Positions 16,640 through 25,851 of a stretch of 64,000 nucleotides of DNA are shown piece after piece. Source of the stretch: Olsenella sp. Marseille-P4559 (lineage in GTDB: Bacteria > Actinomycetota > Coriobacteriia > Coriobacteriales > Atopobiaceae); assembly GCF_900605015.1 (NCBI RefSeq), contig NZ_LR027573.1, forward strand, positions 239,418 to 303,417, written 5' to 3'. A model generated the notes under the pieces. That model saw nothing but the letters and a program-made list of their open reading frames with translations. It was not told the DNA's origin and searched no databases. The position numbers and the translations under genes were made by a program. Each line of letters opens with the position of its first letter. Positions within the stretch are counted from its first letter, which is position 1.

Positions 16640-16845
16640 GTGCCTGAAAACGTTGCCAGCACGTCGCCCATGCCCTCGAAGCTACCGACGACCCCATCGC
16701 CGCTGGTGTGTCCACCATCTCGATGGTGGCAAACGCGAACAAGCTGCCTGTGATCTGCGGCGAGAAGGGTATGGCCGACAACAGTGGCTTCGCCACCTAC
16801 GGCATCGACTACAACAAGCTTGGCCACAACCGGCCAGACGGCAGT
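16640..16845 (+). pseudogene. Fragment of ABC transporter substrate-binding protein (ABC_sub_bind family)
   Basis: About 60 codons in one frame read as the middle of a family of periplasmic-binding proteins: HALEATDDPIAAGVSTISMV, then ANANKLPVICGEKGMADN and GFATYGIDYNKLG. Neither the signal peptide nor the ends are present. It abuts the tail of an oppositely oriented secreted-protein relic at ~16845, which suggests a deletion junction. Confidence 0.7.
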
Positions 16846-17736
16846 GAAGTCCCTTGGTGGCAGATCTCGTCCACGCCATCATTATCCACATCCCCCCGCC
16901 TGAATCTCGAACATAGTGTCGTTTTCCTGCAGGTAGTCACTGTCGAGGTAGGCAAACTTGCCACTGCCGTCGTTGAGTGTCGAATTTGTCGAATTGACGG
17001 TCGGCGAGAGGGTTGCCACCTCGCTCCTGTTGCCCGAGGAGTCAAACGAGAAGAGCTTTACGGCATAGCCACCGGAAATCTTCACGCCATCCACTGTGGT
17101 CGAGGCGTTTCTGCCATATGCGCGCAGCTCGGCCGCGTGATCTCTGTAACTGCCACCCATATCGAACTCGATGCTCGTGGCATAGATGCCATCAAAGCCG
17201 TTGTCCATGGCCCCCTTGAGTACGTCCAGCTGGTTGTCGCTCAGACTGGAATCGTACGACCAACCAATCTTGGGCTGGTAACCGTTGCTACTGATGTCAC
17301 TGTCATCGTTTATGCCGTAGAAGTCGTAAGCACCGCACAGCCCACCGTAGTCATCGACTATCTAACTGGGGTGTGCGCTATCCGAGTCCTTCGAATAGTA
17401 CTGAGCCATGTGATTCAGCCTCGAGCGGAGCGTGTAGACGTTGCTCTTTGCTCAATTCGCGGCCACATATACGCCACTGTTGGAGAGCAGCATGGTCGTG
17501 GCGCCTGTAGTGGAGGCATCGTAGGGTGCCATATCGACAGCGTTAGCAGGCTTATTGTCGTTTACCGAGAGGCCTAAGGCGGCGTAGCCCTCTTTTGTTA
17601 ACTGGTTGTCGGAAGAGAATGTTGCGTCGGCCCAAGCTATGCCAGGGACGACTGCCAGCGCAAGCGCAATTCCCGCAGCGGCGGCGCGTGATATCGCTAC
17701 TGGCAGCCACCACGGGTGTCAGGCGAGCTTCGCCAT
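16846..17736 (-). pseudogene. Secreted protein with several stops and a frameshift
   Basis: From ATG 17736 one minus-strand frame has a signal peptide (AAAAGIALALAVVPGIAWA) and a long Asp/Ser/Tyr-rich extracellular region of no family I recognise (GGYAVKLFSFDSSGNRSEVA among it). It is interrupted by TGA at codon 6 and further in-frame TGA and TAG near 17459 and 17361. At a run of six C/G near 16897 it must shift frame to continue into GDVDNDGVDEI, an EF-hand or dockerin-like calcium motif. Four lesions make it dead unless stops are read through. Confidence 0.65.
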
Positions 17737-17948
17737 GGTTGCTCCAATCCTAGAGAGTGCCTGTCTTCAGGCTGTGTCCTGCTTCTAGGAAATTTTCCAA
17801 GCGCCGGCCATCGGGTGCATCATCCCAAAGGATGAGAGCCCTGCAAGACGAGAGACGGGTCCCTGCCTTTGTGCTTCTCGCCGGCCTATCCGGCGAAGTC
17901 CCGCGCTACTCCGTCGACCCCTCGCAACTCTTGCCTGGGGCCGTCGGC

Positions 17949-18196
17949 ACACAAAAACGCCCTATCGCTGGGAAATCCTGGCCTCTGTGCACAAAAACGG
18001 CCTATCGCGGGGCCATTTGGGGTCGTAGTATCAACAATTGAACTATGTTTGCATATTTTCGCATATTCTGTAAAAAGAACTCGTAAATGTGGATACAGTA
18101 ATTGCACCTTTGATGATAACTCCAGAAAAGGTCCCGCGATAGACCGTTTTTATGCACGGACAGCCGAAATTCCCAGCGTTAGGAGAATTCTGTGCA
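17949..18196. repeat. 249-bp nested inverted repeat, copy 1
   Basis: Outer arms: ACAAAAACGCCCTATCGCTG and, at the other end, the inverse around AAATTCCCAGCGTTAG. Inner arms: TGCACAAAAACGGCCTATCG and CGATAGACCGTTTTTATGCA. Outer and inner arms are themselves related, so the unit TGCACAAAAACG-CCTATCG occurs four times, two in each orientation, around an AT-rich ~120-base centre that contrasts sharply with the GC-rich surroundings. No ORF. Confidence 0.8.
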
Positions 18197-18341
18197 GGCT
18201 GTCCAGCACGAGGGGTCGAAAACCGGTTTCGTAAAATCCTTCAGTTTGCACGAGCCACGCAGCATGAGGGGAGCGTCGCTTCTGACTGCGGCCCTGTCCT
18301 ATATCGCCCTTTCTTCTCTTCCGTAGCTGCAAATCCCGCTA

Positions 18342-18704
18342 CTAGGCCTCGGCCTTCCCGCGTGGCCTCAGCTTTGCCCCGAGTGTATCCACACCATGAT
18401 GCAGGCACATGACGGGATGCCGAAAGAGAAGCCTTAGCCCCGCATACCGCATGACCAGGCGAACCTGCTCCTGCTGTGCCGGCGCGTAGCAGTGAACGCT
18501 ACACGCCGAGCAGAACGTCTTTGTCCGCATGAATGGGCAGTGCGCGATGCGACTCTGCGCGTATGAGGCAAGCGCCTCGCACTCAGGACAGAGGCTACCC
18601 CGTGCCGCATGGTGCACACCTCGACAGTAGAGCGAAATCGTCTCCCGCATGACGCGAGACTCACGTATGCGCTTGCGATCGGCCTGGTCTTCTGTCCTCG
18701 TCAT
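18342..18704 (-). CDS. Nitrous oxide-stimulated promoter (NOSP) family protein
   Basis: 120 residues with the family's cysteine pattern: LYCRGVHH, LCPECEAL, HCPFMRTKTFCSACSVHCY and RLVMRYAGLRLLFRHP. Function of the family is unknown; the conserved Cys residues suggest a metal or Fe-S site. The start overlaps the end of the DUF454 gene by four bases, so they are translationally coupled. Confidence 0.8.
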   Translation of the reverse strand: MTRTEDQADRKRIRESRVMRETISLYCRGVHHAARGSLCPECEALASYAQSRIAHCPFMRTKTFCSACSVHCYAPAQQEQVRLVMRYAGLRLLFRHPVMCLHHGVDTLGAKLRPRGKAEA

Positions 18705-19069
18705 TTGGCCTCAGGCTCCTCTACCACCTCGTGCGTGAACCCCTCCTTGGCCTCGGGGGCGTCAGCTGGGATCTTCACCCAGAAGAGCCAGATGTGGAAG
18801 ACCCAGACGGCCACGAGAATTGCCCTTCCCCAGGGCACGGCACCCATGAAGGCAAAGCCAACGCCCAGTAATAGCGTCACGGCAAGAAAGGCCTGGACCT
18901 TCACCTTGAGCGCCATCCCCCTACCCTCCGACAGCGGACGCATCCGCAACGCATAGAGGCTCGTGCCCTTAAACCAGGCATCAAGCCGAGCAGACCCCTT
19001 CCCGAAAAAGAGCGCCGCCAGCAGATAGAGAGGCACCGTCGGCAGAAGCGGCACGACGATGTCAGCCAT
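18701..19069 (-). CDS. DUF454 (YbaN-like) inner-membrane protein, start uncertain
   Basis: 122 residues from ATG 19069 with the family core VVPLLPTVPLYLLAALFFGK followed by two further membrane helices. Homology continues in frame upstream of this ATG (LYIFLGLLFAALG), but the frame has no start codon before a stop. An ATG ATG lies one base out of frame, so the true N-terminus is either frameshifted or begins at an unusual codon. Directly upstream is a tandem 15-base repeat (GTCAGGCCGATTTC). Confidence 0.65.
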   Translation of the reverse strand: MADIVVPLLPTVPLYLLAALFFGKGSARLDAWFKGTSLYALRMRPLSEGRGMALKVKVQAFLAVTLLLGVGFAFMGAVPWGRAILVAVWVFHIWLFWVKIPADAPEAKEGFTHEVVEEPEAK

Positions 19070-19189
19070 GCCGAGAGCCGCAAAGAGAAGTCCCAGAAAG
19101 ATATAAAGGTATGCATCATGCCACCTTGCTTTCGTTGGATGCCGGAGCCGTCAGGCCGATTTCGTCAGGCCGATTTCGTCAGTCCGCCC

Positions 19190-20851
19190 CTAGCTGACCC
19201 TCCCCTGGTCCAAGGAGATGACCTCGTCCGCAATTGCCAGCGAGCCCGGGCGATGCGAGATCAGAAGCACCGTCCTGGTCCCCCGCTGAGCGTCGAGCGC
19301 CTTCAGGACGGCACCCTCATTCAGCGCATCAAGGTTCGAGGTCGGCTCATCGAGAAGCACGAAGGACGCCTCGTGCAGGAAGGCGCGTGCCAAGCCCAGG
19401 CGCTGGCGCTCGCCGCCAGAGAGCGTGTCGCCAAGCTCGCCCACCTCAGTATCGAATCCAGCAGGTAGGCCCTCGACGAAGTCGAGGATGGAGGCCTGCG
19501 CGCAGGCGCGCTCGAGTTCTTTCTGCGTTGCATTGGGCTTCGCAATCAGGAGGTTCGCCCGAATGGTGTCGTGGAAGAGCACGGTATCCTGCTCGACAAA
19601 GGCCTCGAGGTCCCGCAGGTACCCCGTCCGGATGTCGCGTATGTCGCTACCTCCAATGCGAATGGCACCGCCCCCAGCGTCCCAGAAGCGCATGAGAAGC
19701 CTGCAAAGCGTGGACTTGCCGGAGCCGCTCCGTCCCGAGACACCCACGATCTTGCCCACGGGAATCTCAAGGTTCACGTCGCGCAGGACCTTCTCGTCCC
19801 CATAGGAGAAGCTCACGCCTTCGGCCGCGGCACCCGTGAAGGCGGGCTCCTCGCCCGTCTCCCTTTCCGCAACCGCCGGCGCCTCGTCGAGAATGCCCAG
19901 GACCCGTCCTCCGGATGCAAGCGTCTGCTGCAGCGTGGAGCCAAGGTTGGCAAGCGCGACATAAGGGCCAAACGAGGAAAGCGTCGTCACGATCGCAAGC
20001 ACGTAGGCCTCGGCCGAGACCGCCCCCGACTCCACAAGCGGCGCGCCGACGAAGAGCTGCGCCACGGCTGTGAGCACTACAAGCACGCCCACGCAGGCAG
20101 CCCCGATGACCCCCTTCGCGCGGAGTCTCCTCTGCACATCCACAAGCCTGCGGCTGCGCTCGTCAAGACCCGCCAGGCGCTTCTCGCCAGCCCCATACTG
20201 GATCACCTGCGCCAAGCCTCGCAGGTTGTCGAGGACGTAGCCGGAGAGCCCTGCCTGCACCGAGCGCGCCCGTGCCCCACCGTCCCCCGAGGCGCGGGAG
20301 ACGAGAATAGGTGACGCAACGCCGACAAGCGCATAGCCCACAAGCGCCACCAAGGCAAACACGGACGAGAAGCTCGCGAGAAATCCCACGAGCACAAGGG
20401 TCATCCCTGCCGCAATGAGCACGGGAGAGACCGTGTGGGCGTAGAAGACCTCAAGGAGCTCGATATCGCTTGTGATCGTCGAGATGAGCTCGCCGCGATT
20501 CCTGCCGGAAAGCTTGGCGGGCGCAAGCCTTCTCAACGCCCCAAATACCAGGTCCCTGATGTGTGCCAAGAGTTTAAAGGCAATGTAGTGGTTGCAGCGC
20601 TGCTCGATGTAGTGGAGAACGCCTCGCGCCACGGCGAGAAAAACGAGCACGCCACCAAAGGCGCCAACGCCCCAGACAAGGCTCCCTCTCCCCGCCACCG
20701 AAAGAACCGCCTCCGCGGCCAGGACCGGCAGCGCCGTCGCGCAGGAAAAGCCCAAGATGCCACAGACAACCGAGGCGCACATGACGCCCGCCATCGGCTT
20801 CACGAAGCCAAGCATGCGCCCCATGAGGCGGAGGTTGCTTTTCTTATCCAC
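19190..20851 (-). CDS. ABC exporter half-transporter, CydC-like (permease-ATPase fusion)
   Basis: About 553 residues. The GTG at 20851 is preferred because GGGAGAGG lies eight bases before it; it overlaps the end of the upstream gene. N-terminal six-helix membrane domain (residues ~10-290), then an ATPase with Walker A GRSGSGKST, signature LSGGERQRLGLARA, Walker B FVLLDEPTS and the H-loop histidine in LLISHRPGS. Pairs with the preceding gene as a heterodimer. CydDC export thiols such as cysteine or glutathione and support cytochrome bd assembly, but no cydAB is nearby, so the substrate is open. Confidence 0.85.
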   Translation of the reverse strand: MDKKSNLRLMGRMLGFVKPMAGVMCASVVCGILGFSCATALPVLAAEAVLSVAGRGSLVWGVGAFGGVLVFLAVARGVLHYIEQRCNHYIAFKLLAHIRDLVFGALRRLAPAKLSGRNRGELISTITSDIELLEVFYAHTVSPVLIAAGMTLVLVGFLASFSSVFALVALVGYALVGVASPILVSRASGDGGARARSVQAGLSGYVLDNLRGLAQVIQYGAGEKRLAGLDERSRRLVDVQRRLRAKGVIGAACVGVLVVLTAVAQLFVGAPLVESGAVSAEAYVLAIVTTLSSFGPYVALANLGSTLQQTLASGGRVLGILDEAPAVAERETGEEPAFTGAAAEGVSFSYGDEKVLRDVNLEIPVGKIVGVSGRSGSGKSTLCRLLMRFWDAGGGAIRIGGSDIRDIRTGYLRDLEAFVEQDTVLFHDTIRANLLIAKPNATQKELERACAQASILDFVEGLPAGFDTEVGELGDTLSGGERQRLGLARAFLHEASFVLLDEPTSNLDALNEGAVLKALDAQRGTRTVLLISHRPGSLAIADEVISLDQGRVS

Positions 20852-22574
20852 GCTCGCCACCTCTCCCATAGGCTTCGAGCTCCTGCTGGCCTGCCCGCAT
20901 GCGCGCATAGGTGCCACCAGCCGCCAGAAGCTCCTCGTGCGTGCCAGACTCGACAATGCGCCCCTGGTCCATCACGTAGATCCTCTCGGCATCCACGACG
21001 TTTGCCAGGCGATGGGCGATCATCACGACCGGACGGTCGGCCGCAAGGCGAAAGATCGAGGCGAGGAGCACGCTTTCGCTCTCCGCGTCGATGTTGCTTG
21101 TCGCCTCGTCAAACACGTACATCGCAGAGCCGTGGAGATAGGCGCGCGCAAAGGCAAGACGCTGCCGCTGGCCTCCCGAGAGGTTCTGCGCGTCCTGCGT
21201 GAGCTGCGTATCAAGCCCGTCCTGCGTTCGAAGGTACCCCGCGAGGCTCGCCGCCTCAAGGGCCGCCCACAGCTCCTCGTCCGTCGCCTCCGGCTTTGCC
21301 ATGAGCAGGTTTTCCCGCACGGTGCCCGAGAAGAGGTAGGCACCAACGCCAACGGTCGTGACACGCTTCGCGAGCACCGCAGGATCAACGTCCGAAAGCT
21401 CAAGCGCGCCGTAGCGGATGTGCCCCGCATAGCCCGTCAGGCACCCCGCCATCAGCGCCGCAATCGTCGACTTGCCGGAGCCCGAAAGACCGACGATCGC
21501 CGTGACGCCCCGGGGCGCAACCGACAGCGTGACCTCGTGCAGCACCTCCCGCTCGCCGTCGTAGGAGAAGCTCACGTCCTCAAGGGCTGGCACGGCATTG
21601 GCTGCGGGCACACCTGCCCTCTTCTCAGGCTCGGGGAGCTCGAGCAGCCGAAAGATCTTGCCCGAGGCGGCGATGCCATTCATTGCCACGTGGAAAAACG
21701 AGCCAAGCTGACGCATGGGCAGGAAGAAGTCTGCCGAGAGAAGCACGATCGCAAGCGCCTGGAACAACGTAATCGAGCCCGCTGCCAGCGCGGAGAGGGC
21801 CACCCAAATGCCTGCTGCGGCACCCCCCAAAGCAACGATATCCATCACAACGATGGAGTTGAGCTGCATCGAGAGAACCTTCATCGTAACGATGCGGAAG
21901 TGCTCGGCCTCCTTGTTCATCGCCTTGTGGTGCGCCTCGTCGGCCGAGTAGATCTTGAGCGTCGTGAGCCCCTCGAGGTTCTCGAGGAACGAATCGCCAA
22001 GCTGGGTGTACCGGTCCCAGTAGGCAGAGAGGATGCGCTTGGCAATCTTCTGCACAGCCACAATCGTGAGCGGAATCAGCGGCACAAAGACGAGCAGCAC
22101 GAAGGCCGCGGCAAGGTCCATCGGGGCAACCACGATAAAGAGCGTGACCGGCGCCAGAACCGAATAGAAGAGCTGCGGCAGGTACTGCCCGAAGTAGGTT
22201 TCGAGCTGCTCGCAGCCCTCGACCGAGAGCTGCACGACCTCGGCGGTCGAGGCCGAACGGTCATAGGCGGGTCCCAGGCGCAGAAGCTTCTCGAGAATCG
22301 CGCGGCGCAGCTTGCGCTTCACATCCTGTGAGGCCGCGAAGCTCTCGCGCTCGCCAGCCCAGGTTGAAGCCGCCTTGCCAACGCAGGCAACAGCGATCAG
22401 AACGACAGACGTCCCGACAGGCACGGCCGTCCCGGCAAGCACCGCCGTCAGAACGGACGCGACGCCCCAGACGAGGCAGACGTTAGCCAGAAGACCCGCC
22501 CATTTCCACGCCACAGAAAGAATGACATGGCACATCGCTTCTGGCACTAGCGCCAGAAGTCTCTTGTCCATCAT
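20844..22574 (-). CDS. ABC exporter half-transporter, CydD-like (permease-ATPase fusion)
   Basis: 576 residues. Six-helix domain, then ATPase with Walker A GLSGSGKST, signature NLSGGQRQRLAFARA, Walker B YVFDEATSN and HRLANVVDA. The permease part (SVEGCEQLETYFGQYLPQL) is typical of CydD-like proteins of anaerobes. GAGGGGAG precedes ATG 22574. Forms an operon with the downstream CydC-like gene; a LysR-type gene lies 120 bases upstream on the same strand and may regulate it. Confidence 0.88.
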   Translation of the reverse strand: MMDKRLLALVPEAMCHVILSVAWKWAGLLANVCLVWGVASVLTAVLAGTAVPVGTSVVLIAVACVGKAASTWAGERESFAASQDVKRKLRRAILEKLLRLGPAYDRSASTAEVVQLSVEGCEQLETYFGQYLPQLFYSVLAPVTLFIVVAPMDLAAAFVLLVFVPLIPLTIVAVQKIAKRILSAYWDRYTQLGDSFLENLEGLTTLKIYSADEAHHKAMNKEAEHFRIVTMKVLSMQLNSIVVMDIVALGGAAAGIWVALSALAAGSITLFQALAIVLLSADFFLPMRQLGSFFHVAMNGIAASGKIFRLLELPEPEKRAGVPAANAVPALEDVSFSYDGEREVLHEVTLSVAPRGVTAIVGLSGSGKSTIAALMAGCLTGYAGHIRYGALELSDVDPAVLAKRVTTVGVGAYLFSGTVRENLLMAKPEATDEELWAALEAASLAGYLRTQDGLDTQLTQDAQNLSGGQRQRLAFARAYLHGSAMYVFDEATSNIDAESESVLLASIFRLAADRPVVMIAHRLANVVDAERIYVMDQGRIVESGTHEELLAAGGTYARMRAGQQELEAYGRGGERG

Positions 22575-22694
22575 GAATATCTCCCCTCTCTCGGCAATGT
22601 TTTTATGTTAGCCATTGCTTACACGAGAGGAGTTAGAGATATAAAACTCTCATGATGCCGGAACCGAGGACGCGGCCGAGCGTCGCAGATGCCC

Positions 22695-23594
22695 TTACGC
22701 TGACGACCCGGCGCGTTCGCGCAGGCGCGGCATCAACTGCTTGATGCAGTCAATGAAACGCTGTGCTGCCGGGGACGCCTCCGCAAGCGAGGGAACAGCT
22801 ATGCCCAGCGAGATGCGCCGCGGCTCCTCGAAGGGCACCTCCGCCACGCGCCCGTTCCACCTCTCACTAATAAGCCGCTGGTTAAAGCTCACGCCGAGGC
22901 CCGCTTCGACCATGCTGTATGTGGTGAAGCCGTCACGTGTGGTGTAGCGATCCTGGACGAGGAGCCCCTCCTCGCGAATTAGGCGGTCCTGGTCAGTGTC
23001 GTGGTTGGCAAGCGTGTGGATGAATGCCTCATGCTCGATCTCGCGTAGGGGGTAGCGCACCGCGTGCGCGTACGGATGCCCCTCGGGAAGCCACATGACC
23101 ATCTCGTCCTCGTAGAGCGGCAGCCAGTCGCAGTAGGTGCCATTGGCGGGCTTGGCGCAAAAGCACAGGTCAACGGCACGGCTATTGAGCCACTGACCCA
23201 TCTCGGCGTTTCCGCCCTCCCTAATCTCCACGTCGATGCCGGAGTAGCTTTTCTCGAACTCGCTGAGGACCGTGGGCATCCAGATGGCGGAGATGCTGTA
23301 GTAGGAGCCAACTGCAAGCGCGCCGGCAAGCACGCCGCGAATCTCGGCGCCCGATTCCTCTGCCACGCGCTGGGCGCGTACGAGCTCGCGCAGGCATGGC
23401 ATCATGCGGCGTCCATTTTCCGTGATGCGGACGCCCTGTTTGGTGCGAACGCACAGAGCAAAGCCAAGCTCTGCCTCAAGCGAGGCGACCATGCGCGTGA
23501 TGCCCGACTGCGTGTAGCCAAGCTGGCGAGCCGCCGCCGAAAACGAGCCGCACTCTACTGCGGCTATAAGCGCCGCGCATTTGCTCGCATCCAT
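22695..23594 (-). CDS. LysR-family transcriptional regulator
   Basis: 299 residues, full length. N-terminal winged helix (ECGSFSAAARQLGYTQSGIT, residues ~14-33) and a two-lobe effector domain. GAGG precedes the ATG. Divergent from a dead threonine aldolase and co-directional with the ABC exporter pair, so it may have served either. Effector unknown. Confidence 0.9.
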   Translation of the reverse strand: MDASKCAALIAAVECGSFSAAARQLGYTQSGITRMVASLEAELGFALCVRTKQGVRITENGRRMMPCLRELVRAQRVAEESGAEIRGVLAGALAVGSYYSISAIWMPTVLSEFEKSYSGIDVEIREGGNAEMGQWLNSRAVDLCFCAKPANGTYCDWLPLYEDEMVMWLPEGHPYAHAVRYPLREIEHEAFIHTLANHDTDQDRLIREEGLLVQDRYTTRDGFTTYSMVEAGLGVSFNQRLISERWNGRVAEVPFEEPRRISLGIAVPSLAEASPAAQRFIDCIKQLMPRLRERAGSSA

Positions 23595-23607
23595 GAGACC
23601 TCATAAT

Positions 23608-23622
23608 ATGATGAAACATCAT
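23608..23622. promoter_or_regulatory. Palindromic operator candidate upstream of the LysR gene
   Basis: ATGATGAAACATCAT is a perfect palindrome just before the LysR start, within an AT-rich divergent promoter. LysR proteins bind such T-N11-A dyads and usually autoregulate from this position. Confidence 0.5.
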
Positions 23623-23772
23623 TACAAACATGATTATAAGCACAATAAATCATATCTAATATCCTTCTATAGTTGTTCTCGTGCTCAGACATGTACATGG
23701 GGCGACAATGCGGAATCGGCGAAAGCGCCGACAAGGGCCCTGCGCAAGCAGGCAGAAAGGGATGCGTCCACC

Positions 23773-24841
23773 ATGGAAAGGCTTGACTTCTCGTCCGATT
23801 ACCTCGAGGGGTGCGCAGACCCCATCATGAGGCGCCTCGTTCAAACCAACCACGAGAAAACCGCTGGCTACGGACTGGACGAACACAGCGAGCGTGGACG
23901 AGCACAGCGACCGTGCGCGCGAGCTCATCCGCCAGGCATGCGACGCGCCCGATGCGGACGTTTTCTTCCTCGTTGGCGGCACGCAGGTCAACGGGGTCGC
24001 GATTTCCGCACTTCTCGCCCCGTACCAGGGCGTTATTGCTACAACCTCGGGGCACGTCAGCGTGCACGAGGCGGGTGCCATCGAGGCGGGAGGCCACAAG
24101 GTGCTCGAGCTGCCGGAGCATGACGGCAAGCTCCTTGCGGAGGAACTCGAGCGTTACATGTGTTCTGGGAGAAGGACGGCAACCACGACCACATGGTCCA
24201 GCCAAGTCTTGTGTACATCTCGCAGCCTAACGAGTACGGGCTTTTGTACTCGAAGGCGGAGCTTGCGGCGCTGCGCGGTGTGTGCGGCAGCCACGACCTG
24301 AGGATCTACGTGGACGGCGCACGCCTCGCCTATGCACTTGGCGCACCCGATAACGACGTCTCTCTTAAGGATTTGTCCCGCCTTGCGGATGCCTTCTACA
24401 TCGGCGGAACCAAGTGTGGCACGCTTTTTGGGGAGGCGCTGGCCTTCCCGCGCCACGACACCGTTCCCCACTTCTTCACGATCGTAAAGCAGAGGGGGTG
24501 CGATTCTCGCCAAGAGGCGGCTTCTCGGCGTGCAGTTTGAGGCACTCTTCGAGGATGGGCTGTACGGTCGGATTGGCCAAGCGGCAGTTGCGCAGGCGCG
24601 AAGAATTACCAGTGCCTTCGGCGCTGCAGGCTGCGTGCTTGCGCACCCCTCCCAGACAAACCAGGTCTTCCCCATCCTCAGGGATGAGCAGTTGGCGCGC
24701 TTGGACGAGGCCGTGGTGACGAGCTTTTGGGAGAAGCCGGACCTGGAGCACACTGTCGTGTGCCTTGCAACGAGCTGGGCATCTACCGATGCGGGTGTGG
24801 ACTCTCTCACCCATGCCCTGGCCTCGGGCGTGTTGGGATAG
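23773..24841 (+). pseudogene. Low-specificity threonine aldolase (beta-eliminating lyase), three frameshifts
   Basis: Four consecutive frames together give a full-length aldolase: MERLDFSSDYLEGCADPIMR; then FFLVGGTQVNGVAISALLAP; then QPSLVYISQPNEYG, VDGARLAYALGAPD and the PLP lysine in YIGGTKCGTLFGEA; then FEALFEDGLYGRIGQAA to the end. The first lesion is an imperfect 19-base tandem duplication at 23877-23914 (TGGACGAACACAGCGAGCG and TGGACGAGCACAGCGACCG), the second is near 24160, the third near 24496 at a G run. Divergent from the LysR gene. Confidence 0.85.
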
Positions 24842-24962
24842 CGGGCTGCCCTGGCGAAGCGTGTTTGCGCATCTCTTCTTTGCAGCGTGCATGCACACAG
24901 GCCTCCCCCTCCGCCTGCGGGCGAGAAGCGGCCGCAACTTCTCTTCACTAGAGACGGCGTCT

Positions 24963-25212
24963 CGCATAAAAAGCGTCTATCGCGGGAAATGGCGAGTTCA
25001 TTGCACAAAAGTGGCTTATCGCGGGGTACTTTTCCAGATATAACATCAAATACTTAACTATTATTTCAATTTTATGATTAAATCGATATAAATATGCATG
25101 ATTTTGCAACTATAGTTTGATGATTGATGTTGCACGCCCCCAAAGGTTCCGCGATAGCCCGTTTTTGTGCACCGGACTTCTAAAAACCCTTCGATAGGGC
25201 GTTTTTGTGCAG
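24963..25212. repeat. 249-bp nested inverted repeat, copy 2
   Basis: Same plan as copy 1: left arms GCATAAAAAGCGTCTATCGC and TTGCACAAAAGTGGCTTATC, right arms GCGATAGCCCGTTTTTGTGC and TCGATAGGGCGTTTTTGTGC. The AT-rich centre carries ACATCAAAT at one side and TTGATGT at the other. No ORF. Confidence 0.8.
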
Positions 25213-25570
25213 TCCAAGGCCACTCGGGCCCAGGACGCAATCAGGCGAGTGCCCTTACAGGCTATCTACGCCGTGAGAATCGCCTGCCCAACGCAGCGTC
25301 CCGACTAAGTGCGTTCGAGCACAAGGGCAATATCGGGCTGCTCGTCCATCCGAAAGCTCACCCAGGGGGAACTCCCCGGGCAGCCTGATCGACGGTCATA
25401 AACACGTCATCTGCTTCGAAGAGATGACGCACACGCACTGGCAGGCCGTAGAAACTCCGGAGCAATTTGTCGCGGGTCCCAACCGAGAAGCCGAGAAGCG
25501 CCGCATGAACGGCACTCGATTTCCAGACTGACGCGAGAGGTCTGGCGTCTGCTGTCGCAGGTCTCGTGCG
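25213..25570. other. Gene-free stretch between two repeat elements
   Basis: About 360 bases separating copy 2 of the 249-bp repeat from copy C of the 138-bp repeat. Short ORFs here have no homology I can recognise and no ribosome sites; I see nothing functional. Confidence 0.4.
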
Positions 25571-25708
25571 CGAAATGACAGTTGGAGACAGCCTGGGAAA
25601 ATCCTTGATGTGGTATCTCTGAACTGGAAAACCCATGACCTGCAGTTTATCAGGGTACGAGCCGCTTGATGCTCGAGCGCACCCGGAAAACTGCCACCGA
25701 CCGTCACT
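25571..25708 (+). repeat. 138-bp inverted-repeat element, copy C
   Basis: Diverged third copy: left end TGACAGTTGGAGACAG, interior AAAATCCTTGATGTGG and GACCTGCAGTTTATCAGGG, right end AAAACTGCCACCGACCGTCA. Same length as copies A and B, 10 kb away. Confidence 0.7.
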
Positions 25709-25851
25709 TTGGCATCTGTGGAATCGGTTCCGCCGTCTTGGGATGGTGCGTCAGTCGCATCCCTCAAAGAGAAAAATGAACCGCCGACCGCTTTGCACCA
25801 CGACCGACGGTTCGTCGAGAAAAACCTGTCCGTGCTTCACAACTGTACAGG

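Noticed and set aside
17949..18196. CRISPR array from repeated TGCACAAAAACG units
   Set aside because: Units alternate in orientation, occur only four per locus with no uniform spacers, and no cas genes are present.
20757..22331. A 524-codon plus-strand frame opposite the CydD-like gene
   Set aside because: Antisense shadow of a clear ABC transporter; His/Arg-rich translation without homology.
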